This document shows, in pieces, positions 10,459-21,800 of a stretch of 64,000 nucleotides of DNA; positions within the stretch are counted from its first letter, which is position 1, and the number at the start of each line of letters is the position of its first letter. The stretch is from Bryum argenteum (lineage: Eukaryota; Streptophyta; Bryopsida; Bryales; Bryaceae). The notes beneath the pieces are model-generated. The model made no database searches. It worked only from the letters and a program-made list of their open reading frames with translations, and was not told the origin of the DNA. The DNA is taken from assembly GCA_037043015.1 (NCBI GenBank), contig CM073325.1, positions 15,231,001-15,295,000 on the forward strand, written 5' to 3'. Position numbers and translations under genes: made by a program.

Positions 10459-13224
10459 CTATGTTTCATGGCGGTGCCACCGCCGCATAGCCATCTCTGT
10501 GTGATATCGTTCAAAACACCCCTCTTTGTAACACATCCACTTGTTTCCACACAAGTAGCAGTAGTGGTGTGGCCGCCGAACATTACAAACAACACATAGG
10601 CGTCTAGTAGAACTATGGCTAGGTAGGTGAATCACAGGCCGGTCTGGTAAAGGTGGTACGTCAGCAGGTTCCAGAGGCCGCCCAGGCCAGTCAGCTAATA
10701 GAGCTTCACATAGCCCTTTCTTGAATTGTAGGTGTGACATGGGGGTGGCTCTAGGACGGTTTCGGTTGTAATGTGCAGAACGATCCAAATAAACAATGTA
10801 CATGTTGACAACTGTAACATCCAGTAAGAAAAAAAACACGCGATGCCACCACTTGTGGGACCGCACCTGACAACTGTAAGATGCTCTAAGCTGGTCTGCC
10901 ACGTCAACACCGCGCATGTGAGTAGTATATTCCTTCAACATAGGTGAAGTATGCACTGGCTTTCGACGCTTCTCAATAACGCGGGGAACAGTGACAACAT
11001 GCCGCTCACATGGAGCCTGGATGGGCATGCTGTGAGTAGAGATCAAGAGAACGGGCCTCTTGTCCTTCCACATCACAGATGAGATGGACCGACTCGAATG
11101 CACTCTCCAATAAGTGGTGCCTTGTGGGGCATTCTTGAAAGACTTGGTATTCTTCAAGAATGAAGGCAAACCTATCCGGTTTGGTCGGATAGTACCGGTG
11201 GCATACATACCACGAGACAATAGAAAAGAAAATAGACCAATACTGGTAAAAAAATTGTCTAATGTAATACAATGACCACGGTCCCACAAACCATCCACCA
11301 ATCCAACAACAACCTTGTGGGCTAGACCAACATCACCTAGAAGAGGTTGAACTTGGGGTAATTCCCCAATAACCGGTGGGATGACATTCTCCTTTCCACA
11401 ATATATTTGAAAATTCCAAACAAACTTGGAAACAGAGCATGCAAGACACCACACTTTCAAACCCCATTTTTGGGGTTTCTTAGGCATGTACTGGCGTATA
11501 GGGGAGTATGAGCCTTTATACCGTATCATCATTTCATCCACGGTCAAATGCTTTCCCAAATTCCAAGCCAATTGACACCGACCTCTAATGGCATCAACAA
11601 GCCATCTAGTTTGCCCGATTTTGTCATAAGTAGGGTCATTTCTAGTAACACCATCCAAATTAGTAAGATGAAGACATCTTCTAAGGTCCTTGAACCTAGC
11701 ACGACTCATAATTCCTGAAATTACTGGACAACCAAACAATTTATCCTTCATCCAATATGTTTCATAATTAGGTTGCACTTTCACCCCATGTAAAGTGCCA
11801 AAGCCAGAATGCATGAAGTTCGAGGCAAAGTGATGTTATCCCACCGAGGCCCTCCTTTGTACGATTCCCATCCAAAGGTGCATTAGCGTACCTATTAGTT
11901 TCGTGAATTATGCTATTCAAAACGGTAGGAGTCCAAAATAGGGCAAACAATTCCATGAAGCTAGGAAGACCCCTCCAATTACCAAAGGAGCCTCTCCTAT
12001 TTCCAAGAAAAAAGCCTTATTGATGGGTTGTAGAAATTGTGAGAACCCCCAAGTTTCATCTCGATATTCCCACTTCAATCCCGATTGGGATTCCGAAACT
12101 TCATCATTTTCCTCAATATCCTCAATTTCCGCAAATCCTCACTCTCATTTCCGGTTATTATGTGTGGTTCGGACTCATCATCACTTCCCCAACTCCAAAA
12201 CCAATATTATCCCCAATTTGAAACGCACTGACCGGATGGTGTTGTGCCTTGTCCAATCAGCTCTTACGCCGACTTGTTGCCAACTCGACAATGCAGTCCA
12301 GGCACCTCACCGGGCAAGGTCTCCCACGCCCGGGCGCTAAATCACCGCCGTGAGGGCTGTGACCACGCGTCCACGCTGGAAGGCTCGCCCGGCGCCCGGC
12401 TCGGCGGCCCTCGGTGACCGACCACGGCGCCCGGCGCTCGCTGCTGGCTCTGCGAGAGATGACTCGGCGGCTTCAACGGCCGCCACGCGCGAGGGCATGC
12501 CTTGCCCCGGCGACCTCGTCCCACGTGGACCACGCCCACGCCCGGTCGTGTAACCTCATCTCGCTCGCATGCGGCATCGGCGACTTCGCCAAGCTCGGCG
12601 GTCTCGGCAGCGACGTCGAAGAATGCAACTTCGGCATGCTCAAAGTCTCTACTGGAACCTGCTCCACCCATTCGCTCTACGGCCCTTATCGCCTCCATCG
12701 CTCCATGAGTCTCAATCTGATCCTCTGCAATTTGCTTGCGTGTTCCTCCATAGAATCGTGCCTGTAGAAGCAATTCCGGAGGCTGAGGGATGTCCTCTAA
12801 TCCTCCTACATGGTTTCCAGGATCAGAGTCTTCTGTAGAATCATAGAGTTTTTCATGGATTGAATATTGTCGTGGTTCATGCTCTTGTGAGGGAAGGTAG
12901 TCCCCATCGAAGGGTGTGTTTATATTTGTCAAAGGAACAAGCTCTACGGCGTGTCCAAGATCTGGCAGATCGTTGTTGAAGACAGGTATTTCTACTTCTT
13001 CTTCTTCAAATAGATCGTCTGCAAGTATGTTTGGAAGTGGAGCTTGGTGCAATCTTGAGCTTCTCCGAATTGGGATTCCCTCCCACTCCATCTGAGTAAA
13101 CAACAAAGGAGAGAGGTTACAACTTACATAGATCTAGAATGTCATGAAATTTCATTTAGAATTTCAAGAAAGGTACATGAAATGCTACCTGCTTTGCCTT
13201 CTTGCTAGAAGATCGTTTAGGCAT
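10459..13224 (-). pseudogene. piggyBac transposase gene (DDE_Tnp_1_7 type), frameshifted
   Basis: A proposed first exon, 13224-13189, encodes MPKRSSSKKAKQ, a basic nuclear-localisation-like start. A 97-bp intron (CAG|GTAGCA ... TTTACTCAG) leads to 13091 and an acidic region (DDLFEEEEVEIP). An acidic segment with ETWGFSQFLQPINKAF lies near 12060-11990. LFWTPTVLNSIIHETNRYA (about 11955-11885) is the typical N-terminal piggyBac motif. The main domain, 11814-10459, is one 451-codon frame with catalytic aspartates in LTVDEMMIRYKG (D93), ITLDNFFTS (D186) and RGVDVADQLR (D304). It ends in a Cys/His-rich finger (CVVC...YCYLCGNKW). The ETNRYA segment and the main domain are in different frames (shift near 11790), and another shift lies near 11960-12010, so the gene as sequenced is broken. 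All catalytic residues survive, which suggests recent activity. Transposases of this family cut and paste precisely at TTAA. Confidence 0.85.
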
Positions 13225-14272
13225 CTTTCTTGTCTTGCCAATGAGATCTCACAATACTAGTGAAATCACTATCAAAAATTTGCTGATCTCTCCAGCCTAA
13301 CACGTAAGCAGCCTGTCTGTAGTAGTGATGTCTGAAGTTGACAGCTTCAGGCAACTTAAGCCACACTCGACTCTTCTTCCGAACCGGCAAACTCTGTAAG
13401 TAATCTGGGTCTAAGAGACTCACTAATCGACTAATTTTCTCCGAATTCAATTTATGTCTCTCTGCCCATGCGATCAATTGTGTTTCTGCAGAATTGAATG
13501 ATGAAGCTTTCTTGCAGGCACTGACAAGATCGTTCTGCCAGTTGCTAGTTCTCTTCTTGCCGCCGGCCTTCACCACGGCTGCAGTCTCGCCCGACCCGAG
13601 ACCTCGCCGGCCGCGATCTCGCCCGACCATGGCCTGACTTGCAATGCAGTCTCGCCGGGACCATACCGACCTCGCCGGCTTGATCTCGCCTGGACCATCA
13701 CCTCGCCGCAGCAGTCTCGCTCGACCAAAGACTCGTCGTCGGCCGCTAAACCGCCCGACCAAAGACTCGCCCGTCATTGGCAACCTCCCGTTCGAGCCCG
13801 ATCTGCTGGTTCTGCTGAGGCCGGTCCTCCTGCTTGCTTGCCGAGAGGAGTAGCCAAACCGTGGTCGAAGATGAAAACCGCCGTGGGCCGAGAAGCCAAC
13901 CGCCCGCTGATCGATGTGATCATGACACCCTGCACCTCGACGAAGCTCAAGTCGCAGATACCAGACGGCCGGTTGGTCTTGGACCTGATCGGAGTTCTCG
14001 ATGCCGATCACCTCCGACTCGATGCCGACCAACGCCGCAGTGTGTTTGTCCTCGCAGGATCTCCCACCTGCAGCAGATTCGGGACTTGTCTCGAGCTGTG
14101 CAGCCGCCACAGTCGTCCAACACTCACACACCAGATTCGGTGACTTGGAAACTCTCACTATTGCTAAATTATCATTGCAGGCAGAGCTCTCAATTGCATG
14201 AGTATGTTGATTTTGTGAACAATTTGCACATGTGTTGTAACCAAGTATTCCAGAGAAATTGAAACGTTCCAT
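13217..14272 (-). other. Open frame upstream of the piggyBac transposase, overlapping its ATG
   Basis: A 351-codon frame ends with a stop at 13217 that overlaps the transposase start at 13224-13222. Its last hundred or so residues (SNWQNDLVSACKKA ... LVSLLDPDYLQSLP ... YVLGWRDQQIFDSDF) have ordinary protein composition. The first two thirds cross a GC-rich, Arg-rich island with short TCTCGCCCGACC-like repeats and are probably not coding. I do not recognise a domain. It may be a second element-encoded protein, an alternative 5' exon or a captured host fragment. Confidence 0.4.
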
Positions 14273-14752
14273 CTTGTTGATGAGAGTAGGAGAAGTCTGA
14301 ATGTTTGATATTTGAATTCAAATGCTTGCAACCGTTTCATGGTCATGGTAGTTTGGTATTTTGTCTTGGAGTTTGGAATAACGTCATAGTGCATTTAGTG
14401 AGGAGAGCCGCCAATCTCCTCTCTAAGATCATGGGTTACCCTAAACCCACTACAAACCCACTGCCCATAAGTAAGTGTCCTCACTTACCCGAAAATCTGC
14501 CCCAAAATTTAGCTTAGCTCTCGTTGGTGCAGAGTCCAGCCCGAACTGCCCTTTTGGGCACAAGAAACTTGAAAGTGCCATAAAAGATGCACAAATGTGA
14601 ATTTGACCCCAAGATTTTTACCACATTTAGAGTATACAAATATACACCCACTGTAAAAAAATTGAAAAAAAAATATTAATTTCTTGACCTTCAAGTAGCC
14701 TGACCAAAAGTGCAGAAACCCATTTCGGGTTTTTCAGACGGTTAGGGGTTAA

Positions 14753-15174
14753 AGACGTGAGTGGTTTTACGGGAAAAGTGTGATATTACAAAGTACACCA
14801 CGCAGAAGAAAGTTTTGGTGTGACAAGATGGCACTTGGCATAGTGCCATTTTAATGGAAACTAAACATCGGATTGTTGAGGACTTTTAAATCTCAATCTA
14901 AGTATTATTTTGTATAGGCACTTACTCTTTATGAATATCGTAAAAAGATCTTTCAATTACCTCTCTCCTTAAGCTCATAAATAGATTTTCTAATAAACGA
15001 CCTATTATCAACCCCCTAAAGCATTTAGGGTTAAGCTAACTTAGGCCAAATTTAAAAAATAATAATAATAATAAAAATACTGGCTCCAATATCAGTAGTA
15101 GATATCTCCTATCCTCCTCATGTTCAGGAATTGTTATAGTGCTCTTTATTTATTGCAATCTCGGAAACACACTA
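14753..15174. other. AT-rich spacer between TTAA elements
   Basis: No gene. A short palindromic CCCCCTAAAGCATTTAGGG followed by TTAA lies near 15010-15035; it looks like two piggyBac-type ends fused with no interior. Confidence 0.35.
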
Positions 15175-15178
15175 TTAA

Positions 15179-15438
15179 CCCCTAAATTTCCTTGTTGCAA
15201 AACGGTCTAAGTCACAAAATTTGACCTTCCTTTAGATTAAGCTCAAAAAATCTCAATCTAAGAATTGTTCAGAAAATCCAACCGTAACATCTCAAAGTTC
15301 ACTTGACATTCTTCTCACATACCAAATTTGAACCGTCCATTCTTTCTTGTTTGTGAGATTATAATGTTCAAAGTTGGCTGAGTTTTTCTCTTGCTGGAAC
15401 CACTAAAACCAGTTTCGGGTTTCAAGGAAAGTTAGGGG
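15179..15438 (+). mobile_element. TTAA-flanked piggyBac-type MITE, 260 bp
   Basis: TTAA at 15175-15178 and 15439-15442. The left end CCCCTAAATTTCCTTG matches the inverted right end CCCCTAACTTTCCTTG at 15 of 16 positions. It belongs to the same family as 8492-8744, read in the opposite orientation, and contains the shared TGTGAGATTATAATGTTCAA core at 15352-15376. No coding capacity. Confidence 0.8.
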
Positions 15439-15605
15439 TTAACTATAAAGGTCTCCCAAAAAAATTAAATAGTGCGATTGTTTACAGTACCGTACTAGTT
15501 TTTGGCACCAAAAAATTGCCGAGAAAAACAGGGCCTTTGCTGGAAAAAGCTTCCGAACTGGTGTTGCCCAGTGGATGCGCACTTCATAGGAACGTGGGTT
15601 GCAAT

Positions 15606-16190
15606 CCGCAATTATAATTCAACGTACCCCCGAGATCCTTCTAATCATTTTATTCTTTCATTATTTTTTTCGTCATACCATTCAATTTTCTCGCAAAATT
15701 TGACCAACACGACATTTTGTTATGTTCTTGCATAACCGACCACTCCACAAGGAAATTTGTTTACATGAAACTCGTATGCTCGTATGCTTTTTACCTTAGC
15801 ATATAATTATAATTCAAGGGGAATTATAGGTACCCCGTGATTCCTTGTAATCATTTTATTCTTTCATTATTTTTTGTCATACCGTTCAATTTCTTGCAAA
15901 ATAATTTGACCAATACGACGTCTTGTTATGTTCTTGCATAACGGATCGCACCGCAAGGGAACTTGTTTATATGAAACTCCTATGCTCGTATGCTTGTTAC
16001 CATAGCATACAATTCTAATTCAAGGTACCCCCGAGATTCCTTGTAATCATTTTATTCTTTCATAATTTTTTGTCATACCGTTCAATTTCTTGCAAAATAT
16101 TTTGACCAAATCGACGATTTGTTATGTTCTTGCATAACCGACCACTTGTTTATATGCTCGGATGGTTTTTACCTTAGCATAGAATCGAGA
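15606..16190 (+). repeat. Tandem repeat, three units of about 200 bp
   Basis: Phrases recur in order three times: CGAGAT.CCTT, TAATCATTTTATTCTTTCAT, GTCATACC.TTCAATTT, TTTGACCAA, GTTATGTTCTTGCATAAC, then TACCTTAGCATA. Successive AATCATTTT starts lie at 15643, 15849 and 16045, so the spacing is 206 and 196 bp. The third unit is shortened. No protein and no short-repeat/unique-spacer pattern. Confidence 0.85.
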
Positions 16191-17622
16191 AAAAAGATTC
16201 CAATTCCGAGCATGAAGACAAAGCATTTTTTTGCGCTATGGTTATCATCATGATTATTATTATTATTCTTTTTTATGTACTGTCAATTCAGAGCGCGTCT
16301 TAAAGTGAAGCGAACTTACCACATGAGGAAGGGCATTATTAAGTTAAGACCATCATGGGATGCCTCTGATGCTCCTTATCCTTTTTATCCATGACTACCA
16401 TAAAAACTACCCGCGTCAATCAATCGCTCGACAAGTACCTGGTGAAAAAATAATGCCAACTACTACGCATCATTAATTTACCGCTGCAAAATTTGTACCA
16501 ATCATGCACCCGATGGGTATCCAAGAATGTAGCAAGGTCATGTAAGTTGTAAATAGTTGTCTATTTATGAAAGCAAGTACTTGGAAAATAATGAATACGA
16601 GTAGATACCTCGTCGTCGGGGTTCGGGTAATAATTTCGTCCTTATTAGGATAGTTCCTTCGTCCAACCGGTTTTAGGTGAAACTATCGTGGCAATCGTCT
16701 CATTTAATAGTGAGAATAGGAATTTCTCGGGAGTTTTAGCTGGTGTTTGTTTTCAAGGAACAAGTGGCTAATGGGTTATTTCCATCGGCTGATAATGAAC
16801 TAGCCATCGGATCATTGCACATAGTAGCTTTGGGAATTGATGAGATCCCCGACTGTGAGATAGGATTGTCTCCCTTGAAAACTTAACAAATGTAGATGTT
16901 AAACTTAGTAGCTTAGCGGCTTTCGAGCAGCTTACTCACCCCTAAAAATCCTTGTGTTTTTTGGAGTTTGAAAATCAAGGAATGTGATTTTCAATCCCTT
17001 CATACACATGGAGGTATGGGTGAAGTTTTATACATTTCTTTCAGTACTTGTGATTGTAAGATCTTGGAGCTAACTACTACTACTACTACAAGTGTTATGC
17101 TAAATTTTCAACCGTTGAATATTTATTGAGCGTAACATTTAAAGTTGATGCAAGACTTTTTAAAATTGTTACATACCGAAAGTGCCAAAATTGTTACATC
17201 CCTTTTAGGTTTTAGGGATCTACCAAGGTCGACCCCTTTGCGTGCCTTGTATTAGAAGTCAACATTTTGTATGACAAGGTGAAACTTCAAAAAGCCATAA
17301 ATTCTTTGTACAAAGTTGGCAAAAATTGATAAAAATTTGATGGGTTGGAACCTAGATCAAGTCTTGTTTGTGTGGTAAAAAATGCAATATGGTATGGAAT
17401 TATGGCATGCATTTAGTGAAGGCAACTTTTGTATTAGGGTATATAAATATGAGGCTTGTTTTACCATTAGAAGCAAAATATATGATATCCAAAATAGTAT
17501 CTTATATATTTTTGTACAGATTGATTCAACATCATTCTAGTTGGAAGAGTTTCAATCCAAACAATTTTGGAATTGGACTTGTGTTATGTTTTTATAACAA
17601 AAAATTCAAAGATGAATGATTT
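16191..17622. other. Gene-poor stretch with a diverged piggyBac-type left end
   Basis: Near 16936-17160 the sequence CCCCTAAAAATCCTTGTG, a TTTTTTGGAGTTTGAAAA phrase, and a CTTGTGATTGTAAGATCTTG phrase follow the order seen in the left end of the piggyBac element at 9137. An (ACT)n run sits near 17080. No gene is supportable; the open frame at 17368-17619 lacks any domain. Confidence 0.4.
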
Positions 17623-17914
17623 TGAGAAACTGTATACCGTACCACCATAGTAGGTTCGGTCTTCAAGAAACAAATATTTATTTTTTTGGGAAAAATAAGG
17701 TTTGTCTGCCGAAAATAGATTTTTTGAAATTCGTTCTTTTGTTTTTTTATATAATTTCCTACGTTTTGGATACCCTTTCGTCACAATAAAGCGGTTATTG
17801 AAAATAATATAACTTCCCAACTTTTCGTTCCTCCTGGCTTGTAATTTCTAAAAAAATTTGTTTTTTTAAAAATAGAATTATTTATGACCGAACCTGCTAT
17901 GGTGGTACGATATT
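17623..17914. mobile_element. MITE of about 290 bp with 28-bp inverted ends
   Basis: The segment starting ATACCGTACCACCATAG (about 17626) pairs with CTATGGTGGTACGATAT (about 17898-17914). Extending inward, the ends match over about 28 bases with two mismatches. The interior is AT-rich and non-coding. No target duplication is evident, so the superfamily is not assigned. Confidence 0.68.
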
Positions 17915-18351
17915 CTTCATTCAATGTTGGATCTCCACATTATATTTACGGTTGAATTTTAATTTAAATCTAGTCTTTGTTGTAAGAATATATGCTCAAT
18001 CTATGGGAAATATATGCATTAATTTTGTGCAAGGGGTCTAATTTCGGACTTTTTCTCTTTTGTAAATTTTCAAGGTTTTTTTTATCATTGCAAGGCTCTC
18101 ACTTGAGGCATAAACTGTTTTGATGATAATTTTTGTCACAAATGTGTTCTTAGGTTGAATATCAAAAACTTTTTAGTTGAAGATTTTTTGACGGCAACCT
18201 TGTTTGTATCATTTCATACTAATGTGAAATTTATGAATAAAAATTTTCTTTTATTACTCCTAGTACGTTATGATTGTGCAATCTATAAAGCTTCATAACT
18301 TAGAATTTGATTCACACGACCTACAAAAGGTCTATTACAAGACTGTACGAT

Positions 18352-18730
18352 TAACTCCTAAAATCTTTGTGCTTTTTGGAGCTTAAACACCCAAACTTCT
18401 ACCTCTTTATATAAAGAGGGGGGGGGGTATGAACCAATTGCTTTCCCTATTTCAAGAAGTCAATTGTAGGATCTTGTTCTTGACTCCACTTAAAAGAACC
18501 TATGTAAATCTAAATTGTTGGATAAATACCATTTGTAAGATTGTAACATTCAAAGTTTATGCAAAAGCATTTGTGCATTCTGTAGAACTTACGAGATTAT
18601 CTTCATTGTGCAAAGATAGATTCAATGATTGTTACACCAAACATTGTCTTCATATTTATTTCCATGTAGATAACTAATGTGGATGTGTCCATGCCATACA
18701 AAATTTCAAAGACTCATTACATTATTTTGA
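18352..18730 (+). repeat. Diverged fragment of the piggyBac left end
   Basis: CTCCTAAAATCTTTGTGC plus TTTTTGGAGCTTAAA mirrors the left end of the 9137 element. Further in, AATGATTGTTACACCAAAC, then ATTTATTTCCATGTAGATAA, match the order and spacing of that element's 9410-9460 region. Termini and TTAA are decayed (ATTAACTCC remains on the left). Confidence 0.6.
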
Positions 18731-20424
18731 CATGTATGTTAACTATATTAACTATGTTAACTATTTTAGGAAAAAGGTTTCTAAGCAATCTATATACTCA
18801 AAGCAAATGTTTTTTTGGTTGGTTAGTGGCTTTGTAAAAAAGATCCCGAAGATTGTTGGTTGTGTCGAAGCGTCGGAGGTGTCGTTGGAAGCATGTATTC
18901 TTGTAGTTGGGCCATCAACAATTGGATCACCAGTCAAATGTGTGAACCGCGTAATTTAAAATTTTAAAGTTTTCATGGTCCTAAAGATTATGGAAATTGC
19001 AAAAATTACATAATTTTAAAATGTTACAAAGGTAAGAAAGTGGATTGGGTAGCCTTTTTGCTATTTTATCTTGGTGACCTTGGGTGGGACGGGTATATGG
19101 ACAAGGAAGGGGTACATGACATTGTCTAGGTTTAGGACGGGACATAGACAAGGTTTGAGATGGAGATAGAGACAAGATTTGAGACGAGGCTGTAGACATG
19201 GAATCATGGATCAATACGAGGTTTGAGACAAGGATACATATAGAAACAAGAATATCAATAGAGTTTGGAAGGAGGATAAGATAGAAACTACTAATGTCTA
19301 GTTACTTATTTGGGTGCAACAATGCCGCAAGGGCATACTAGAAATATAGTTAACAATCAATATTCTAGTCAAGTAGTTGGATATACCCCTCTTTTCAAAA
19401 GAACTTTACAAATGAGTAAATCTCGCTTTTGCATTTGAATTGTATAAAACTCCAACACATAGCTATTGTATGAGATGCAAGAAGGTGAACATCGCTTCAA
19501 GCACTTGCCCTAGAGCTTGAGAAATGGAAGCTCAAAGTTGAGGACCCAACAGAAGTAGGCATGCCTTTTTGTAAAACTATTCAACCCCAAAATTCGTGTA
19601 CCATGTTAAATAATCATCTGTAAATGTATAAGTGTAAGACAGGAAGGCTACAACACCACCAACGTTGTGGAAAGACATGATTATTGTTGTGTTTTGAGTG
19701 ATTCAGGGCGCTGACTACCTTTCAATGGGTTTATATCAAAAACCTTTTGACTCAAATAAAGCTTTGTAAGCGGCTATCATCCTCCTAGCTACTTAATTTA
19801 AATTTTTCAAGGCCCCATCTTCATAAGTGAAATGCCATATCCGCTTGGTCTAAAATTGGTCGTCATGCTTGAACTACTTAATTAGAATATTGGTTGTTGA
19901 ACATGCATGCCGTTCAATATATTTAGTTTAAGAAAAACAAAAATGGATAATGATTAAGTGCCTCTATGAGTTTGTGAGTTTTGAATGAAACAAGAAAAAG
20001 AAAAAAAGAAAAAAAAATCCAAAATCCAAAATCTCAAATCTTTAATGTTGTTGGAGAAATAAAATACAAAGTTACTAAAAAAATTTTGAGGTTAATGTTG
20101 AACCTTAAAAGTTTTCAAGATTTTGAAGGCTACCCTTCTTAAACTTGAATCACATAGAAATATAAGTAGGAAATTGGTTATGAACATGGTATCAAAATAA
20201 AATGAGAAAAATCTCAAAAAGAAAAAGTTTTCTTGTGCTCGACTTGGACTCCAAATCTATGATGTTTCATATTTCCTTGAACCGTGATTCCTCTTTCTAT
20301 GAGAATCAAGTTTCCAAGAAGCTCTTGAAATCCCCAAACTCAAAAAACCCTCGGAAAGTTGACAAAAAGTTTAGATACTTCATCTAATTTGACCAAAACC
20401 TTAAAAACCCATTTTGAATTTTAA
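18731..20424. other. Gene-poor stretch with a second copy of the 5.1-kb dispersed repeat
   Basis: The region 19675-19870 matches 5100-5175 plus 5735-5835 in phrase order and appears continuous here, unlike the split copy near 5 kb. No gene is supportable. Confidence 0.45.
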
Positions 20425-21148
20425 CCCCTAAACATTTGTGCCATTTTTTAGTCAAAAAGCTTCATAAACAAATGTGAGAGTGAATTAGTCAAATCCCAAC
20501 AACACAATCTTCTAGTACTCTCAGTGTAGTACACATAGTGCACGTCATGTGGGTAAAATTTGGAGTCATGAGGCCTCGTAGATTGCAAGATCATGATGTA
20601 TTTGTACTCACAATGAATATTATATTTCACCATTTTCATTGTAAAGTGGAAATACTATCAACAAACCAGTTGCAATCAGAATCATATCAACAAGAAAGTT
20701 GTTTACCTTTAACTCAAAATTACCCTTCAACTAATAGAGTCAGTGAACAAAATTTCTTGGCTCAAATGATAGCCTTGCAATGGTGAAAATTGCCTCATAT
20801 TTTGAAAAGGAAGAATATTCCGCATCTAAACTTCTTGCACTAAAATCCATGCTCTCTCTTCAAAACATATTGGATGACATTAAGCTTTCCACAACTTGAA
20901 GTAAACTTGAATTTGATTCCAACCCTAAAAATAAAATTGAAATCCAATGCTAAAGTCGATATGGAGATACAATCTCTCAAAGCCCATCCACATTTTGAGT
21001 CCACGTACACCTAAGGACACTTAGGTGTTAAGATTTGAGCAGCTTATTTCTCTAGGAAGGAAATTACCTATCTAGACAACTTATCTATATTTTTATGGAA
21101 ACACTTGAAATAAGTGTTAAACTAAAAGTAGCTTGGGATGTATAGGGG
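20425..21148 (+). mobile_element. TTAA-type element, about 724 bp
   Basis: TTAA precedes the left end CCCCTAAACATTTG. The right end reads TATAGGGG followed by TTGA, a likely one-base decay of TTAA. Inverted, the right end is CCCCTATACATC, matching the left at 10 of the first 11 bases. Related fragments occur at 3290-3680 (same orientation) and 4860-4960 (inverted). No coding capacity. Confidence 0.6.
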
Positions 21149-21329
21149 TTGAAAAACCACACCAAATATACACAACATGGTGAATCAAATGCCTAAACCA
21201 TGGGCCATGGCAAAGTCAATTTGCACTATAACAAGACACTATACACGTGCACCAATACAAAGAACAAACACTTAGAAAACTACCTAATGTAGGAAGTTGG
21301 CTTTATTTAATTACCAATATCAAATCTCT

Positions 21330-21800
21330 TCACTTAACTCCGAATGGTCCAAAAAATCCAAAGTGGATTCCCTTATGAAAAAATTCAGCCAACTTTGACC
21401 ACTAGTACGGTTCTGATATGGGTACCCCCTCCAAAATAGTGTGATTTTTTTTAAACTACTTTTTTGATAAAAAAAATTTATCGAAAATTTATTCTTACTG
21501 TATGGTATTATAGGTGACATGGCTATAGTTGTATACATGTAGTTAAAAAATGGAATTTTTGGCACATATATTATGAATTACACATAGGTCACACATAATG
21601 AGACGCGTCTTAGTGGTACCCATATCACAAATGAAGAAGAATCAACGGTTCAAATTTGATATGTTTATAAATAGTAAAATCAGCTTTGAGATCTTATGAC
21701 TGAAACTTCCAAAGAATACCTAAATTGAGTGTTTTTAAGACCTAAAGTAGAAGAAGGTCATTTTTGATAACTTAGCCAATTTCGCATTGAAATCCTCTAT
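21330..21800 (-). mobile_element. Decayed copy of the 8.5/15.2-kb MITE family, interrupted by a nested MITE
   Basis: AGCCAACTTTGACC near 21386 and AAATGAAGAAGAATCAACGG near 21632 are the two halves of a phrase that is continuous at 8546-8590. Downstream phrases such as CTAAAGTAGAAGAAGGTCAT also match. The interruption is the nested element listed separately. The outer ends are decayed. Confidence 0.6.
21412..21630. mobile_element. Nested MITE of about 219 bp with GATATGGGTACC ends
   Basis: TGATATGGGTACC near 21413 pairs with GGTACCCATATCA near 21616-21629, giving a perfect inverted repeat of 13 bases. It lies inside a copy of the older TTAA MITE family, so it is younger than that insertion. 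The interior is AT-rich and non-coding. Confidence 0.65.

Larger units (their letters stand above)
9133..14752 (-). mobile_element. piggyBac transposon (5612 bp between TTAA duplications)
   Basis: The element proper is 9137-14748. TTAA lies at 9133-9136 and 14749-14752. The left end CCCCTAACCGTC matches the inverted right end (GACGGTTAGGGG at 14737-14748) over 12 of 12 bases. The transposase gene inside is transcribed on the minus strand. TTAA duplication plus CCC...GGG ends is the known hallmark of the piggyBac superfamily. Three GC-rich islands (about 9940-10200, 12300-12730 and 13560-14160) contrast with the AT-rich remainder. A diverged copy of its left roughly 600 bp is recognisable at 18352-18730. 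Confidence 0.88.

Noticed and set aside
12350-12838. Plus-strand frames opposite the transposase 5' region
   Set aside because: Low-complexity, Arg/Pro-rich shadows of a GC-rich island; the minus strand carries the gene.
15606-16190. CRISPR-like or ori-like array
   Set aside because: Units are about 200 bp and similar along their whole length, not short repeats with unique spacers, and the genome is eukaryotic.
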